A stretch of 64,000 bases of DNA, from NCBI GenBank assembly GCA_930367215.1, contig OV884057.1, forward strand, positions 207,069,621 through 207,133,620. Direction: 5' to 3'. The notes beneath the pieces are model-generated. The model had not been told where the DNA came from and made no database searches. It saw nothing but the letters and a program-made list of their open reading frames with translations. Below are positions 53,758-64,000 of this stretch, piece after piece; position 1 is the first letter of the stretch, and the number at the start of each line of letters is the position of its first letter. The DNA comes from Pollenia angustigena. Its lineage: Eukaryota; Arthropoda; Insecta; Diptera; Polleniidae. The position numbers were made by a program, and so were the translations under genes.

Positions 53758-54313
53758 TCTTTTTGGTTTTGTATGATTTTATACTTAATATTTTTTTATG
53801 TTTTAATAGAGTGATATATCCGTGTTTATAAAAAAACGATTTTTTTATATGACGATTTTTTTCAAAACTACTGACGATTTTGACGATTTTTTTTTTAAAT
53901 TTTGACGATATTTCGAAAAAAACATCTAACATCACTGGACAGGTGTCTGTCTGGTATTTTTTAGAAATTCGGCTCTTTTGTGGAGTAAACGAAAATTTAA
54001 TGAAATAACTGAATATTTTATTGTTTTTACTGAATATGGGGTCAATTTTTTGACAGTAAAATTTTAAAAAATAACTGAATATTTAATTGTTTTTACTGAA
54101 TATGGTGTTGAATTTTTGACAATAAAATTTTACAAAATAACTGAATATTTATTTGATATTACGGAATATGGTGTTAAATTTTTGACAGTAAAAATTAAAT
54201 GAACTTTTTGTTAAAAATAAATGAAAAATAAGTAGACCGGTTTTTAATTGAAGTTTCATTTATTTTATATTACAATTTCAGTTAATTTTACGTACAGAAT
54301 ATTGTGAGTGTAC

Positions 54314-54625
54314 GATTAATAAATGAACTGCGATACAGAGTAGTTCAGAGTCCCAAAAGTTGACAACATTCTTTGTCGCCAATTTCAATGAAAGAAAGAT
54401 TGAGACACAAAGATCTTACATTTCAAAGACAATGAATTACAAAAAAAAAGTCTTATTAAGATACTTAACATGACTATACATTCTGAAAATGTTGAAGTGT
54501 TGAAGACCTTAGTAAAAGTTCTGATAAGTCGTAAGGAGCGTTTGTAAAAATTTTATTAGAACATTTCGGGAACGATTATTATCAGTCCATTTTACGTTGT
54601 AGTTCAGCTTAAGAAGAAGTCTAGA
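54314..54625. other. No gene seen
   Basis: Sequence between foldback X and the next tRNA-module compound, without a supported feature. Confidence 0.4.
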
Positions 54626-54640
54626 TATACCTTAGATCTT

Positions 54641-55832
54641 TTTTAATCCAAATTTTTAATATTTTTAATTAGGCTTAAGTTCATGAAATTTAATTTTTAT
54701 TAAATTATTTTTGTGAAGAAAGGAATTTTACAACATGAAAATTAATTAAAATTGTTATTGATAATCTTTCATTCTTGATGTGGCTCGGGCTCGAACCCTG
54801 GCCGGCAGGTTACCATGACATGTTTCGATCGCAACCACTCGATCTCCTCAGATGGATTTGCCGTCTTACACTCGCAGCCATCGACGACTGCTGACGTCAC
54901 TAGTCAAACATCAATCCTTAAACCAAATTGTATTTTAACATTTGGTAGATCGAAATTTGCTTTCCTGAATGATTATCCATTTTAATTGATTTTACATGTT
55001 TTTTTCCTTTACTTCTGTTTTCTCGTACTTTTGTCAAGAATTTTTCTTGAAGTCCAAGTACATTTTTTGTTTTTTCACTTTGTCTTTCTCTTTTCTGTTG
55101 ACCTTTTTCAGCACAACTTGAAGGACAAATGTACACATAGAGCTCGTGCCTTAGCTTAAACAATAATTAGTATTGTGGTTATTTTGTTGAACTATTTATG
55201 GTTTTTAATCCAAATTTTTAATATTTTTAATTAGGCTTAAGTTCATGAAATTTAATTTTTATTAAATTATTTTTATGAAGAAAGGAATTTTACAACATGA
55301 AAATCAATTTAAATTGTTATTGATAATCTTTCATTCTTGACGTGGCTCGGGCTCGAACCCTGGCCGGCAGGTTACCATGACATGTTTCGATCGCAACCAC
55401 TCGATCTCCTCAGATGGATTTGCCGTCTTACACTCGCAGCCATCGACGACTGCTGACGTCACTAGTCAAACATCAATCCTTAAACCAAATTGTATTTTAA
55501 CATTTGGTAGATCGAAATTTGCTTTCCTGAATGATTATCCATTTTAATTGATTTTACATGTTTTTTTCCTTTACTTCTGTTTTTTCGTACTTTCGTCAAG
55601 AATTTTTCTTGAAGTCCAAGTACATTTTTTGTTTTTTCACTTTGTCTTTCTCTTTTCTGTTGACCTTTTTCAGCACAACTTGAAGGACAAATGTACACAT
55701 AGAGCTCGTGCCTTAGCTTTAACAAAAATAATTTAATAAAAATTAAATTTCATGAACTTAAGCCTAATTAAAAATATTAAAAATTTGGATTAAAAACCAT
55801 AAATAGTTCAACAAAATAACCACAATACTAAT
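54641..55832. mobile_element. Second compound of 561-bp tRNA-promoter modules
   Basis: TATACCTTAGATCTT is exact at 54626-54640 and 55833-55847. The first module lacks about 35 bp at its left end. The second starts at 55162 and runs exactly 561 bp to 55723, where an inverted 110-bp piece of module end closes the element. Box A and box B occur on the minus strand in each (box B at about 54787-54799 and 55347-55359). Two near-identical 81-codon minus-strand frames are shared by the repeats and probably not coding. Confidence 0.8.
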
Positions 55833-55847
55833 TATACCTTAGATCTT

Positions 55848-58056
55848 CTAAATTTGCTAGATTTGCATAAAAGTGAAATGTTACACCCAAATTTTGAAAA
55901 CATGGCGCAGAAATACCAAAGTTTTCAAATTAATTCTGTCGCATATGGGAGACAAATTTCCACTGCAGGTCTGTTTTAAAAGGATTCGAGAAATCGCCTT
56001 TGTCTGCAACAGTTTAAAATACTTTGTTTTTTCTTTTTTAACAAAAATCTTATTTATATTAATCATTTCTTACACTTTTTTTGTTTACAAAGTAATTGAA
56101 AATTTTTAAGTTTACTATGAATTCAAGTTCAATTTGTTGTTTTTAAAATCCAATATTAAATAATAATATCTTACACTCTAATTTTTTATAATAAAAAAAT
56201 TACTCTACTTGTGTTTTGTGAATATTACCTTGAATCAAGGCGAATTCAACCACAGGTGGTGTCGGAACTACAACAATTCAAAACCAGCAGAAACAACATA
56301 GGGGTTTTTACATTGCATTGTAAGTGCTTGTAGTTCGAAATGTCAACCATTCTTAGCAAAGCACTAACAAATCAAAACAAATAAGCTCGACCTATGAAAA
56401 TCAGATGCCGTTTCGACACCACCTGTAGTTAATGCGCCTTGCCTTGAACTTAAATTTAATTTGTATCGGTATCGTATCGAGCAAAAGGCGTATGGTCGTA
56501 TCCCTAGTTTTTAATGCGGTCACACTTTAAGTCTTCGACTCCTGATTTTAAATAACCTTGGTCTATTTTCGTCCAGGCATCTTTATTTGGACACTAGGAC
56601 ATGAAAATTGGGACAGTTTTGCATCAAAGGCGCCACGCAAAAGTACTTTAAATTTAGGTGACGACAGTCATAAACAGGGAAAACATACATATGGGTAATT
56701 CCAAAGTGTTGAACGTGACAGTCGTACGCATCAAAAATGCAATAACATTTTAAGCAAAAAATATTTTTACGTTTTCTTAACCCTTAAATTATAGAACTAA
56801 GAAAGCACTGTTATCTATGCTAAAGTTTATGGAGGACGCGATTCTAGGTCAAAGATAATGGCAAAAGAAGTAGCGGTTCGAACGTGAAAAAACAGAATTA
56901 GTTTTTTTGGCCATGTATAAAAAGGCGTAATTCGGCGAAACCTGGCACAATTTTTTAGTCGAACTACTTTCAGAATTTTACGTAGCAATGTTACATTAAA
57001 ATGTCTTGGTTTAATTCCAAAATCTTCTGTATTTTCTTTTTTTAAGCCAAAATCTGGGTCGATACGTGACATTTCGAACGTGAAATTTGTTCCGTAATAA
57101 TTTTACTGAATAATGATCAAAATAAAATAAAAATTTATCTAAATATTTCTCTATAACAATATCGTAAAATAATCAGCTTTTAATAACTTTTAAATTTTCG
57201 GTCACGGTGAACCTTTTGACGGAAATGCCCATATGCAATTGCATATTTTTTCTTATGCGACCAACGAAATCAGAAACAATATATTTATCCGTTTTAGCGC
57301 TTTTTATGAATTTTGGCGTCGATTTGTTAGTGCATATTTTTGCATATTTTACCGTTTGCAGCGTTTTTTTTTTTTGTTGCATAATTTAGTTTGAAGAGAT
57401 TTTTTGCAGTGTATAAGTTTATAACGCATATTAAGCCTTTCCAAGGCATATTTTGATATATTTTAGATTTTTTTTTTGCCTGCAAGAGCTTCCGGACTAA
57501 ATAATTTTTTTTTATTTTTTTTTTTGGAGAAATTCTGTTTTAAATATCTATCCGCAACCTAACGTGTTACTTCAATTTCTCCAACACTTTTTAAAGTCCA
57601 TGTTAACCTTGTGCGCAAATTAAAAATTGCAATCTTGTAGATAATTTGAGCAAATTTGGTAAATACATTTTGAATTTGAAATTATTGAATATTTTGTTTA
57701 AAAATTAGCAGTTTTAAACTTTTTTGGGCAAATTTTTAACAGTGTTAAGGGCATATTTAAAAGTTATAACTGCATATTTAATGCGCATAAAACGCGTTTT
57801 TCAGAGCATATTTCTGGTTTACATGGGCATAATTAATGGTGTTTTCTTCTCTGACAATAATGCTACAATTCGCGCGGGTTTTTGTTCCATTCTAAAAAAA
57901 TATGCAAAAGTGTGAGAAGTTGTCGTTTTACTTTCTTAATATGTTGCAAAAATAAATGGCAAATTTGTTCCATTTCTCACCCCCAGTTATAATTGAGTGT
58001 GAGATAATACCCTTTTATTTTAATTTTTTTTTAAAACCAAATAAGGCAACCCTAAA
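55848..58056. other. Long AT-rich stretch with motif clusters, no gene
   Basis: 56700-57090 carries GAACGTGA words; 57230-57840 carries many GCATATTT words. Single frames (56827-57072 minus, 57724-57915 plus) have no recognisable domain. 56240-56430 holds an imperfect inverted pair (GCGAATTCAACCACAGGTGG TGTCG versus CGACACCACCTGTAGTTAAT GCGC), perhaps a small MITE. Confidence 0.45.
57230..57840 (+). repeat. GCATATTT motif cluster
   Basis: GCATATT or a close variant occurs near 57241, 57331, 57340, 57427, 57446, 57744, 57771, 57781, 57804 and 57826. Subterminal clusters of short words like this are found in DNA transposons where transposase binds. I see no terminal repeats to confirm it. Confidence 0.45.
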
Positions 58057-58369
58057 GCGGCCCATAAACTTGCAATATTATTGTTTATGATATGCGCCAT
58101 ATTATTTCCATTTTGTCCTATATTATGCAAATAGTCCTACAATGGTTTCCTTCATTCAAAAAAAGGTGAACATAACCTATAGGAGTAACATAAACATCAT
58201 CGTACAATGTTGCCAACACATTTCACTTTCTTTTCGTTGTGCAATAAAAATAAAAAGTCTTTTGATTGTTGCCAATATATTGTACCACTTTCGAATAACA
58301 AATACACATTGGCGATATAATTGTACAATACGTGAAATTGAACAATTTTATTGCATGTGTATAAGCCGC
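58057..58369. mobile_element. MITE with GCGGC ends at TTAA-like site
   Basis: GCGGCCCATAAACTTGCAAT is mirrored by ATTGCATGTGTATAAGCCGC. TTAA follows (58370-58373), TAAA precedes. A 51-bp hairpin version is at 62611-62661. Confidence 0.6.
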
Positions 58370-58376
58370 TTAATGT

Positions 58377-58730
58377 ACATATCGTCGAAGGAATTAAAGA
58401 ACGCTGTAACTGACAAAACATCGAAAATACGTTTTTGCATAATTTTTATCAGAAAAAAATACTGCGTCGATTGGCCCCGGTCCCATATTTGTATGATGGA
58501 AAAAAATTCACTTACGCAAAAAAAAGTTGTTTGCTGTAAGCCGCAGAGTCACCGGGAAAATAGAGTTGAGAGAAATGTTTAGAGCCAATATATAAAGCGA
58601 GAAAAAATAAAAATACGTTTTCAAAATCTTGTTCATAAGTTGTATAGTTTTTCTACTTTCTTTCATACAGGTTTTTGGCTCTGGTGAACATTTTATGTTT
58701 TGTCAGTTACAGCGTTATTTAACGATATGT
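58377..58730. mobile_element. MITE M, uninterrupted copy
   Basis: ACATATCGTCGAAGGAATTA then AAGAACGCTGTAACTGACAA is mirrored by TTGTCAGTTACAGCGTTATT then TAACGATATGT. It aligns with 22141-22479 plus 23774-23826 and shows the pre-insertion state of the foldback target. Confidence 0.8.
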
Positions 58731-59066
58731 TAAATATGTATATATTTTATACATATTTTGAATATAGTTTTTTATTTGTTTTATATTTTACATTTGAATT
58801 TTTAACATTTTCCAAGCATTCGCAAAAATTTTATTTGGGTTTAAAAAGTACATACTAACCTTGGTTGTCCCTACGTATGAGTAATATTTTAATATTCCAA
58901 TGCTACTTATACGTGGCGTCTGCCCCTATCAAACACTTGGAGTTAAAAAGTGAAGTAAAGATCTATTAAAAATCAACTAACAAAATATTGATTTTTTTTA
59001 ACAATGATCAAGTATTGCTATATTTTTTAAAAAATTAACCTCATTTTTTGTTTTTATTAATGTGAC

Positions 59067-59234
59067 ATATCGGCGTCTTAATATGCAAACCTGCTTACTC
59101 CCTTTCATTACATTTTACATGAGAGACAAAATACATTTTATATTTCATATTTGCAGCTTGAAAGGAAAACCAAAATTGCAGTTGGTTTTACATAAAAGTG
59201 GATTTAGCAGGTTTGCATATTAAGCCGACGATAT
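59067..59234. mobile_element. 168-bp MITE, TTAATATGCAAACCTGCT ends
   Basis: ATATCGGCGTCTTAATATGC then AAACCTGCT is mirrored by AGCAGGTTTGCATATTAAGC then CGACGATAT. No coding. Confidence 0.7.
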
Positions 59235-59561
59235 ATTGAACTTTTAGCATACTTTGGCGATATAAATACGTAATACTTTGGTAAGAAGTGAAAAAAACTA
59301 ATAAAATAAACATTTTTGTATATTTCGTACCTTACCTTTTGTTATTCTCGCGGCATCTTAAAATTAACGTCCGCTCCCACAGCAAAAAATGTTTTAATTA
59401 CTAACGCGATGAATATCAAACATTTAGAAGACGCAACCGATTCATTAAAATGGATCGCAAGTCCAATATCACAATACAATATTGCAAATGAAAGCGGGCT
59501 TTATTTGGGACATATGGAAAATGATTGACCAATATTTGGCAGTATGACTTCTAGGCTTATA

Positions 59562-60417
59562 TCGGGAAATTTTTTAGCTATTATCTTTTTGGCAACACTG
59601 GTTTAAACAGCTGACGCACGTTTCGTGTTTTGTTTCACTGTCAAACATCTTCAGTTTGGTCTATAATTTAACCATGAATCGTCTTACAAACGAACAACGC
59701 TTGCAAATTATTGAATTTTATTATCAAAATGCGTGCTCTGTTAAGAAAATTACCGCGCGCTCCTTCTTTTGTGCAGCGATGAAGCTCATTTTTGGCTCCA
59801 TGGGTACGTTAATAAGCAGATTTGTCGATTTTGGAGTGAAGATTAGCCAGAAGCATTGCAAGAGCTACCAATGCATCCAGAAAAAGTCACAGTTTGGTGC
59901 GATTTATGGGCTGGTGGCATGATTGGACCATACTTCTTCAAAGATGATGCGAATCGTAACGTAACTGTGAATGGTGAGGTTTCAACAAGACTGTGCCACA
60001 CAGCACGCTTAACAATGGACTTATTGAGAGGCGAGTTCGGTGAACATTTTATTTCACGTTCGGGACCGGTCAATTGGCCACCTAGATCGTGCAACTTAAC
60101 GCCTTTAGACTATATTTTGTGGGGTTATGTTAAAGCTCGTGTCTATACACACATGCCCGCTTCAGTTGATGCATTGGAAGACAACATCAAAGCATTTATT
60201 CATGAGATACCGGCCGAAATGTTGGAAAGGGTATGCCAAAATTGGACTAAGCGGATGGACCATTTGAGGCGCAGCCACGGTTAACATTTGCATGAAATAA
60301 TCTTCAAGCATTAAATTATATGGACCGTACTATCGACTCAAATAAAGATTTCATGCATTTTTCTGAATTTTATGTGTTTTTTTTATACTTTCCTATAGCT
60401 CTTAAAAAATCACCCAT
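59562..60417 (+). mobile_element. rosa-type (DD41D) mariner, copy 3, internally deleted
   Basis: Begins TCGGGAAATTTTTTAGCTAT after TA (59560-59561) and ends AGCTCTTAAAAAATCACCCAT before TA (60418-60419). Length 856 bp. Confidence 0.9.
59674..60284 (+). pseudogene. DD41D mariner transposase, copy 3
   Basis: ATG 59674 starts MNRLTNEQRLQIIEFYYQNA. After SVKKI the deletion joins to the first-D region (CSDEAHFWLHGYV) in another frame. A stop follows WSED near 59847, then PEALQELPMHPEKVTVW continues. A second gap after NVTVNGE removes the QQDGA aspartate. RSCNLTPLDYILWGYVKA and ALEDNIKAFIHEI lead to the stop at 60284. Dead. Confidence 0.8.
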
Positions 60418-60419
60418 TA

Positions 60420-61660
60420 GAATAAAGTTTGTGGGGCCTTTATAACAATATAAATATTTTCTTAACCTTTCAGGCGTGATTTTTAAAATAAAAACGTATT
60501 CTTTATAGCCATTAAAAAAATTAATGTAATATTTCATAACAATACCACTAGATATTTCATCCCAATTTGTAATCCGAAACTGGAGAAATTAGTTTGACAT
60601 TGTAGCTATTTTTTTCTGTTAAGGAGTGCGACCATGTTCTTAGCAGATAAACAGATGTGGCTTTTTCGTTACACAAGGGCCAAAAATATATGCAGGGTTC
60701 AGAGCAGAGAATTGCAAAATTACTATTTTTCTTGATTTATTCATACGCTCAAATTTACATTCACTCTTTGCCTGCAAAACAAAGTTCAACGTTGGTTATT
60801 TTTACATAATTTCGTACACATTTTGCTTTTTTTATTGAAAGTGCTTTGTTTGCATTTTTGTTTGCACGCTATACAACTTATTTGTGTAAAGTCAAAAGTC
60901 ACACATTCTTATACTTTTGGATCAAGTAGTCATTGTCCACTCGATGAGACGCTTTGTTTATATTAACAACAATAACAAGAATACATTGTACATACAGAAC
61001 TACTGTACTTTTGAAGATGATAAAAAAAAGTCTTCTGTTTCTATGTGCGTTTAGTTTCATTTAAAATTTTTTTTTCTTCTACAACATACGTAGTTACTGC
61101 TGAATGTCTTCATTAGTAATGATTGCTTGATTTCTGGCTTTTTTGTTTGTATTTTTTTTCTTTGCCAAAACAATCATTGTCGGACCAAACACACAAACAT
61201 CTTAATTGACAAACGAAGCTAAACGATGGAATAAATAACAAAGCACGATGTGCATTATTTGAATGACTGCAAAGCAGCAGCGAATGTTTGCAGTTGCGCA
61301 AGATTGATTGTATGACCGCAAGAGAGTGTATTTGTTGGTGTTCATTTACTGCGATTTTTTTGCAATCGCAGAAAGCCGTTCTCTGGTTCTGAGCTGAACT
61401 GAACCAAGTCATAAAATATAATACTCTTGTGTTTTTCAAAACTGGTGCAAAATTCTCTTCAAACTTTAACCCTGTCCAGTTCTATTACACTCTAAATCAA
61501 AAAGTGTTTCGTTTTAAGGGTAACGGTTATAAATCCAAGTCAATAACTCTAAAAATTAAAGACAGTCCAATTACACAAACTGCAAATATTTTCGATTTTT
61601 TTTTTAATTGGTTCGCTGATTTCGAGCGTGTGTTCAACCAAGAAAAAAATTATAGAAAAA
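60420..61660. other. AT-rich stretch, no gene
   Basis: 60660-60690 repeats the CGTTACACAAGGGCC word of 16180. A minus-strand 108-codon frame at 61113-61439 has several cysteines and serines but no spacing I can match to a family and no supporting context. Confidence 0.45.
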
Positions 61661-61775
61661 ACAAAATTAATTTCATGTTGTAAAATTACTTCCTTCATTT
61701 AAATAGTTTAACGAAAATTAAATTTGATGAACTTAAGCCTAATTCAAAAATATAAAAAATTTAAATTTTAAGTTA
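61661..61775. repeat. tRNA-promoter module, 3'-end fragment
   Basis: AATTTCATGTTGTAAAATTA through ATGAACTTAAGCCTAATT matches the end of the modules at 34215-34300. It has neither box A nor box B. Confidence 0.65.
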
Positions 61776-62610
61776 TTTTAAAAATAGTTTTGACACATCT
61801 GCAATATTTAACTGCACAATTACCGATTAATAGAAACAAAAAGCCCAACCCACCCAGAAAAATAAAGCAAGTTTTATAAAACTATTAGAAGGCCTTAAAA
61901 CTAAATGTTTGTACAGGCTTTTATTTTCTATTTTTCTGGATTAGTATTTGCTACAATTCCATTAAGGACATTTACACATATTGCCACAAATACCCATTTA
62001 TTTATTCTATGTTTAATGCTCTCTTATAACTAAATCTAATAATCGTAATGACCTACAAAACCACACGTTGGTTTGGGAATTATGCGTTTGTGCTGAGGCA
62101 GGATTTAGGTTGTTATTTTTGTTACGAGTTTTTTTGGTAGTGGTGTTGGTTTTATTAGTTTTGTTGGTATTTGTGAGTTAAATCATTTAATTTGCTGTAA
62201 TAAATAGCTTCAATATTTTATGAAATTTAATTAAATAACAAACACTTTAACAGCCGGAAAATGTTTACAAGCCTTTTGAATAATTGTTTTCTGTTTTTGA
62301 AAATTATATTATTTAGTCATAAAAAAACACAAGCACACAAAATTAAGCTTTTTTCTGTGGTCTGAAGAATCTCAGTCCATTTGAATACTCATGGGACTAA
62401 GGTTTAATTCTTTTACTCTACTTTTTTGGAGTTGAACTGAGTTCTCGGCATATACCGTTATATAGAAAATTGAGGACGATGCACTAGATAATTTTCTATA
62501 ATTCTTATTACTCGAGTTTAACTTTAATAACTTAGTACAATTAAAAAAAAATCTGGACTTAAAAGATCTTAAAACAACATATGTTTTTACTTGTTATTGT
62601 CATGCCTTAA
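61776..62610. other. No gene seen
   Basis: AT-rich, with one AGAAGGCCTTAAAA word near 61889 and a GTTTTGTTGG-rich patch near 62110-62170. Nothing further is supported. Confidence 0.4.
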
Positions 62611-62661
62611 GCGGCTCATACACTTGCAATAAAATTGTTGTTCGGCAAGTGTATGGGCCGC
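62611..62661. mobile_element. 51-bp hairpin at duplicated TTAA
   Basis: GCGGCTCATACACTTGC is mirrored by GCAAGTGTATGGGCCGC around a short loop. TTAA lies on each side (62607-62610 and 62662-62665). The ends match the 313-bp MITE at 58057. Confidence 0.65.
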
Positions 62662-62665
62662 TTAA

Positions 62666-63115
62666 GAGTCTCTGAGCTTGTAAGAAAGTTTTGGAAAAAA
62701 ACATATTTTTTTTTTAAAATTGTTTTTTCTTAAAAAATTAATAAAAAAAAATTCAGTATTAACTAAATCCTTGATTTTATACCGACATGTGTTTAATATA
62801 AAATGAGCCATATTTCGTTTAAATAGATGGTATAGTTTTGACTTATTAACAATACTGGCAGTATCTCTTTGTACAAAAATTTTAAAACTTATAAGTGACT
62901 GTCTTGCATATCGATTATTTAGAACTTTTTGTGTAAGGTTTTCTCGAGTAATAGCATTTTATTTGATGCTAGCTCCTTAATTTTCATTCTAACGATATAT
63001 CCCGAAAATCTTGGTCAATTAAACCTCAGTACTGTATGTATCCAACATGACTGAGAAACGTCAGACTACAAAACTCATGGCAACGAATGTAATTATTTTA
63101 CTTAAATTTCTTTAA
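62666..63115. other. No gene seen
   Basis: AT-rich sequence leading into the minisatellite, without a supported feature. Confidence 0.4.
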
Positions 63116-64000
63116 AAAAAAACTTTATAGGAAATTTTGGAAAAATTAGCTTCGTATAGTAATATTCGCCAAAATTGACTTTTTATAGGAAATTTTACAA
63201 AAATTTCTTTTTATAGGAAATTTTGCCAAAATTTGCTTTTATATATAGAAAATTTTGCCAAAATTTGCTGTTTATAGGAAATTTTTACAGAACTTACTGT
63301 TTATAGGCAATTTTGCCAAAATTTACTGTTTATAGGAAATAAAGCTAAAATTTTCTATTTATGGGAAATTTTGCTAAAAATTGCTTTTGATAGGAAACTT
63401 ACCAAAATTTGCTTTTTATAGGATATTAATCAAAATTTTCTTTTTATAGGAAACTTGGTGCAAATTTGCTTTTTATATGAAATTCACCCTAAATTTGCTT
63501 TTGATAGAAAATTTGCTTTTAATAAAAAAATTTTACAAAAATATCTTTTTAAAGGAAATTTGGCCAAAATTTGCTCTTAATAGGAAATTTAGCCATAATT
63601 TGCTATTAATAGGAAATTTTCCCAAAACTTGCTGTTTATAGGAAATTTTGCCAAAATTTGTTGTTTATAGGAAATTTTGGCAAAATTTACTGTTTATAGG
63701 AAAGTAAGCTAAAATTTTCTATTTATGGGAAATTTTGCCAAAAATTGCTTTTGATAGGAAACTTACCAAAATTTGCTTTTTATAGGATATTAATCAAAAT
63801 TTTCTTTTTATAGGAAATTTGGTCCAAATTTGCTTTTTATATGAAATTCACCCAAAATTTGCTTTTGATAGAAAATTTGCCCTAAATTTGCTTTTAATAA
63901 AAAAATTTTACAAAAATATCTTTTTAAAGGAAATTTTGCGAAAATTTGCTCTTAATAGGAAATTTTGCCATAATTTGCTATTAATAGGAAATTTTGCCAA
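63116..64000 (+). repeat. About 30-bp minisatellite with a 364-bp higher-order period
   Basis: The monomer is approximately TTTATAGGAAATTTTGCCAA followed by AATTTGCTT, repeated about 29 times with variants. A block from AAGCTAAAATTTTCTATTT (63342) through CTCTTAATAGG recurs 364 bp later (63706), with the same unusual monomers in the same order, so a twelve-monomer unit was duplicated. It continues beyond the window. No coding. Confidence 0.9.

Larger units (their letters stand above)
51655..53937. mobile_element. hAT-like element with exact 8-bp duplication, carrying a Helitron remnant
   Basis: Ends are CAGGAATGTCAGATGT and ACATCTAACATCACTG; GACAGGTG is identical at 51647-51654 and 53938-53945. 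Just inside both ends are TGACGATTTT repeats. It interrupts foldback X and itself contains a small MITE (51831-51985) and a Helitron 3' portion with helicase fragment (52036-53757). Confidence 0.85.
50915..54310. mobile_element. Foldback X with 69-bp subrepeats, host to a nest
   Basis: CACTCACAATATTATTACAG at 50915 and its inverse ending GAATATTGTGAGTG at 54310 are flanked by TA on both sides (50913-50914, 54311-54312). The arms contain three to four 69-bp units each (51165-51375 and 54000-54190) with AACTGAATATTTAATTGTTT and TACTGAATATGGTGT blocks, in opposite orientation. A 2.3-kb hAT-like element occupies the middle. A partial copy is at 27418-29245. Confidence 0.75.

Noticed and set aside
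54918..55725. Two near-identical 81-codon minus-strand frames
   Set aside because: They are the same segment of the repeated 561-bp module, and the copies at 32171-33620 do not keep the frame as long, so selection on protein is unlikely.
61113..61439. 108-codon cysteine-containing minus-strand frame as a small secreted or zinc-finger protein
   Set aside because: No signal peptide, no regular cysteine spacing and no conserved motif were seen.

Overview
The window is eukaryotic nuclear DNA, most likely from a higher fly (Diptera, Brachycera; a calyptrate or tephritid-like genome would fit). It is very AT-rich and shows no operons or ribosome binding sites. Long reading frames are almost absent except in transposons. 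The fly assignment rests on three mariner copies of DD41D (rosa) type and on eight dispersed elements carrying the GTCY proto-microsatellite known from dipteran mini-me/DINE-1 elements. This is inference from repeat families, not from a host gene. I found no host exon I would defend; the window reads as an intergenic or intronic transposon graveyard.

Layout. 1-10 kb: a long-TIR element (613-1232), a 1.7-kb mini-me-like element (1840-3537), a 5'-truncated LINE on the minus strand (4353-5450), a foldback element with GC-rich subrepeats (5706-6595), a hAT-type MITE (8191-8583) and another mini-me-like element (8725-9422). 10-21 kb: an AT-rich non-autonomous element with a 183-bp palindrome, a piggyBac-like MITE, further inverted-repeat elements, and a broken Tc1 element (19399-20947) inserted next to a pogo-like fragment. 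22-26 kb: a nest, with a foldback (9-bp target duplication) inside a MITE inside a hAT-like element (8-bp duplication). 27-38 kb: mini-me-like copies, an AGGCCTT-motif cluster, a 2.1-kb complex of 561-bp tRNA-promoter modules in direct and inverted order, and rosa copy 1. 38.8-41.7 kb: the best coding sequence, a 5'-truncated LINE ORF2 (797 codons) with a 16-bp target duplication. 41.7-50 kb: a hAT-like element, rosa copy 2, more MITEs and a Helitron 3' end. 50-55.9 kb: a foldback arm running into a long CATA microsatellite, then a triple nest (Helitron remnant with helicase fragment, in a hAT-like element, in a 69-bp-repeat foldback), and another tRNA-module complex. 56-64 kb: small MITEs, rosa copy 3, and a 30-bp minisatellite that runs off the window end.

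How the parts relate. Almost nothing here looks autonomous. The only enzymatic coding is LINE reverse transcriptase (two families), DD41D and DD34E transposases, and a PIF1-type Helitron helicase fragment, all broken. The rest are non-autonomous passengers recognised by terminal repeats and target duplications. Exact duplications of 8, 9 and 13-16 bp around many elements give a readable insertion chronology. The most unusual objects are the 561-bp tRNA-promoter modules, which occur as direct-plus-inverted multimers flanked by 13-15-bp target duplications, and the foldback family with 82-bp GC-rich hairpin subrepeats.
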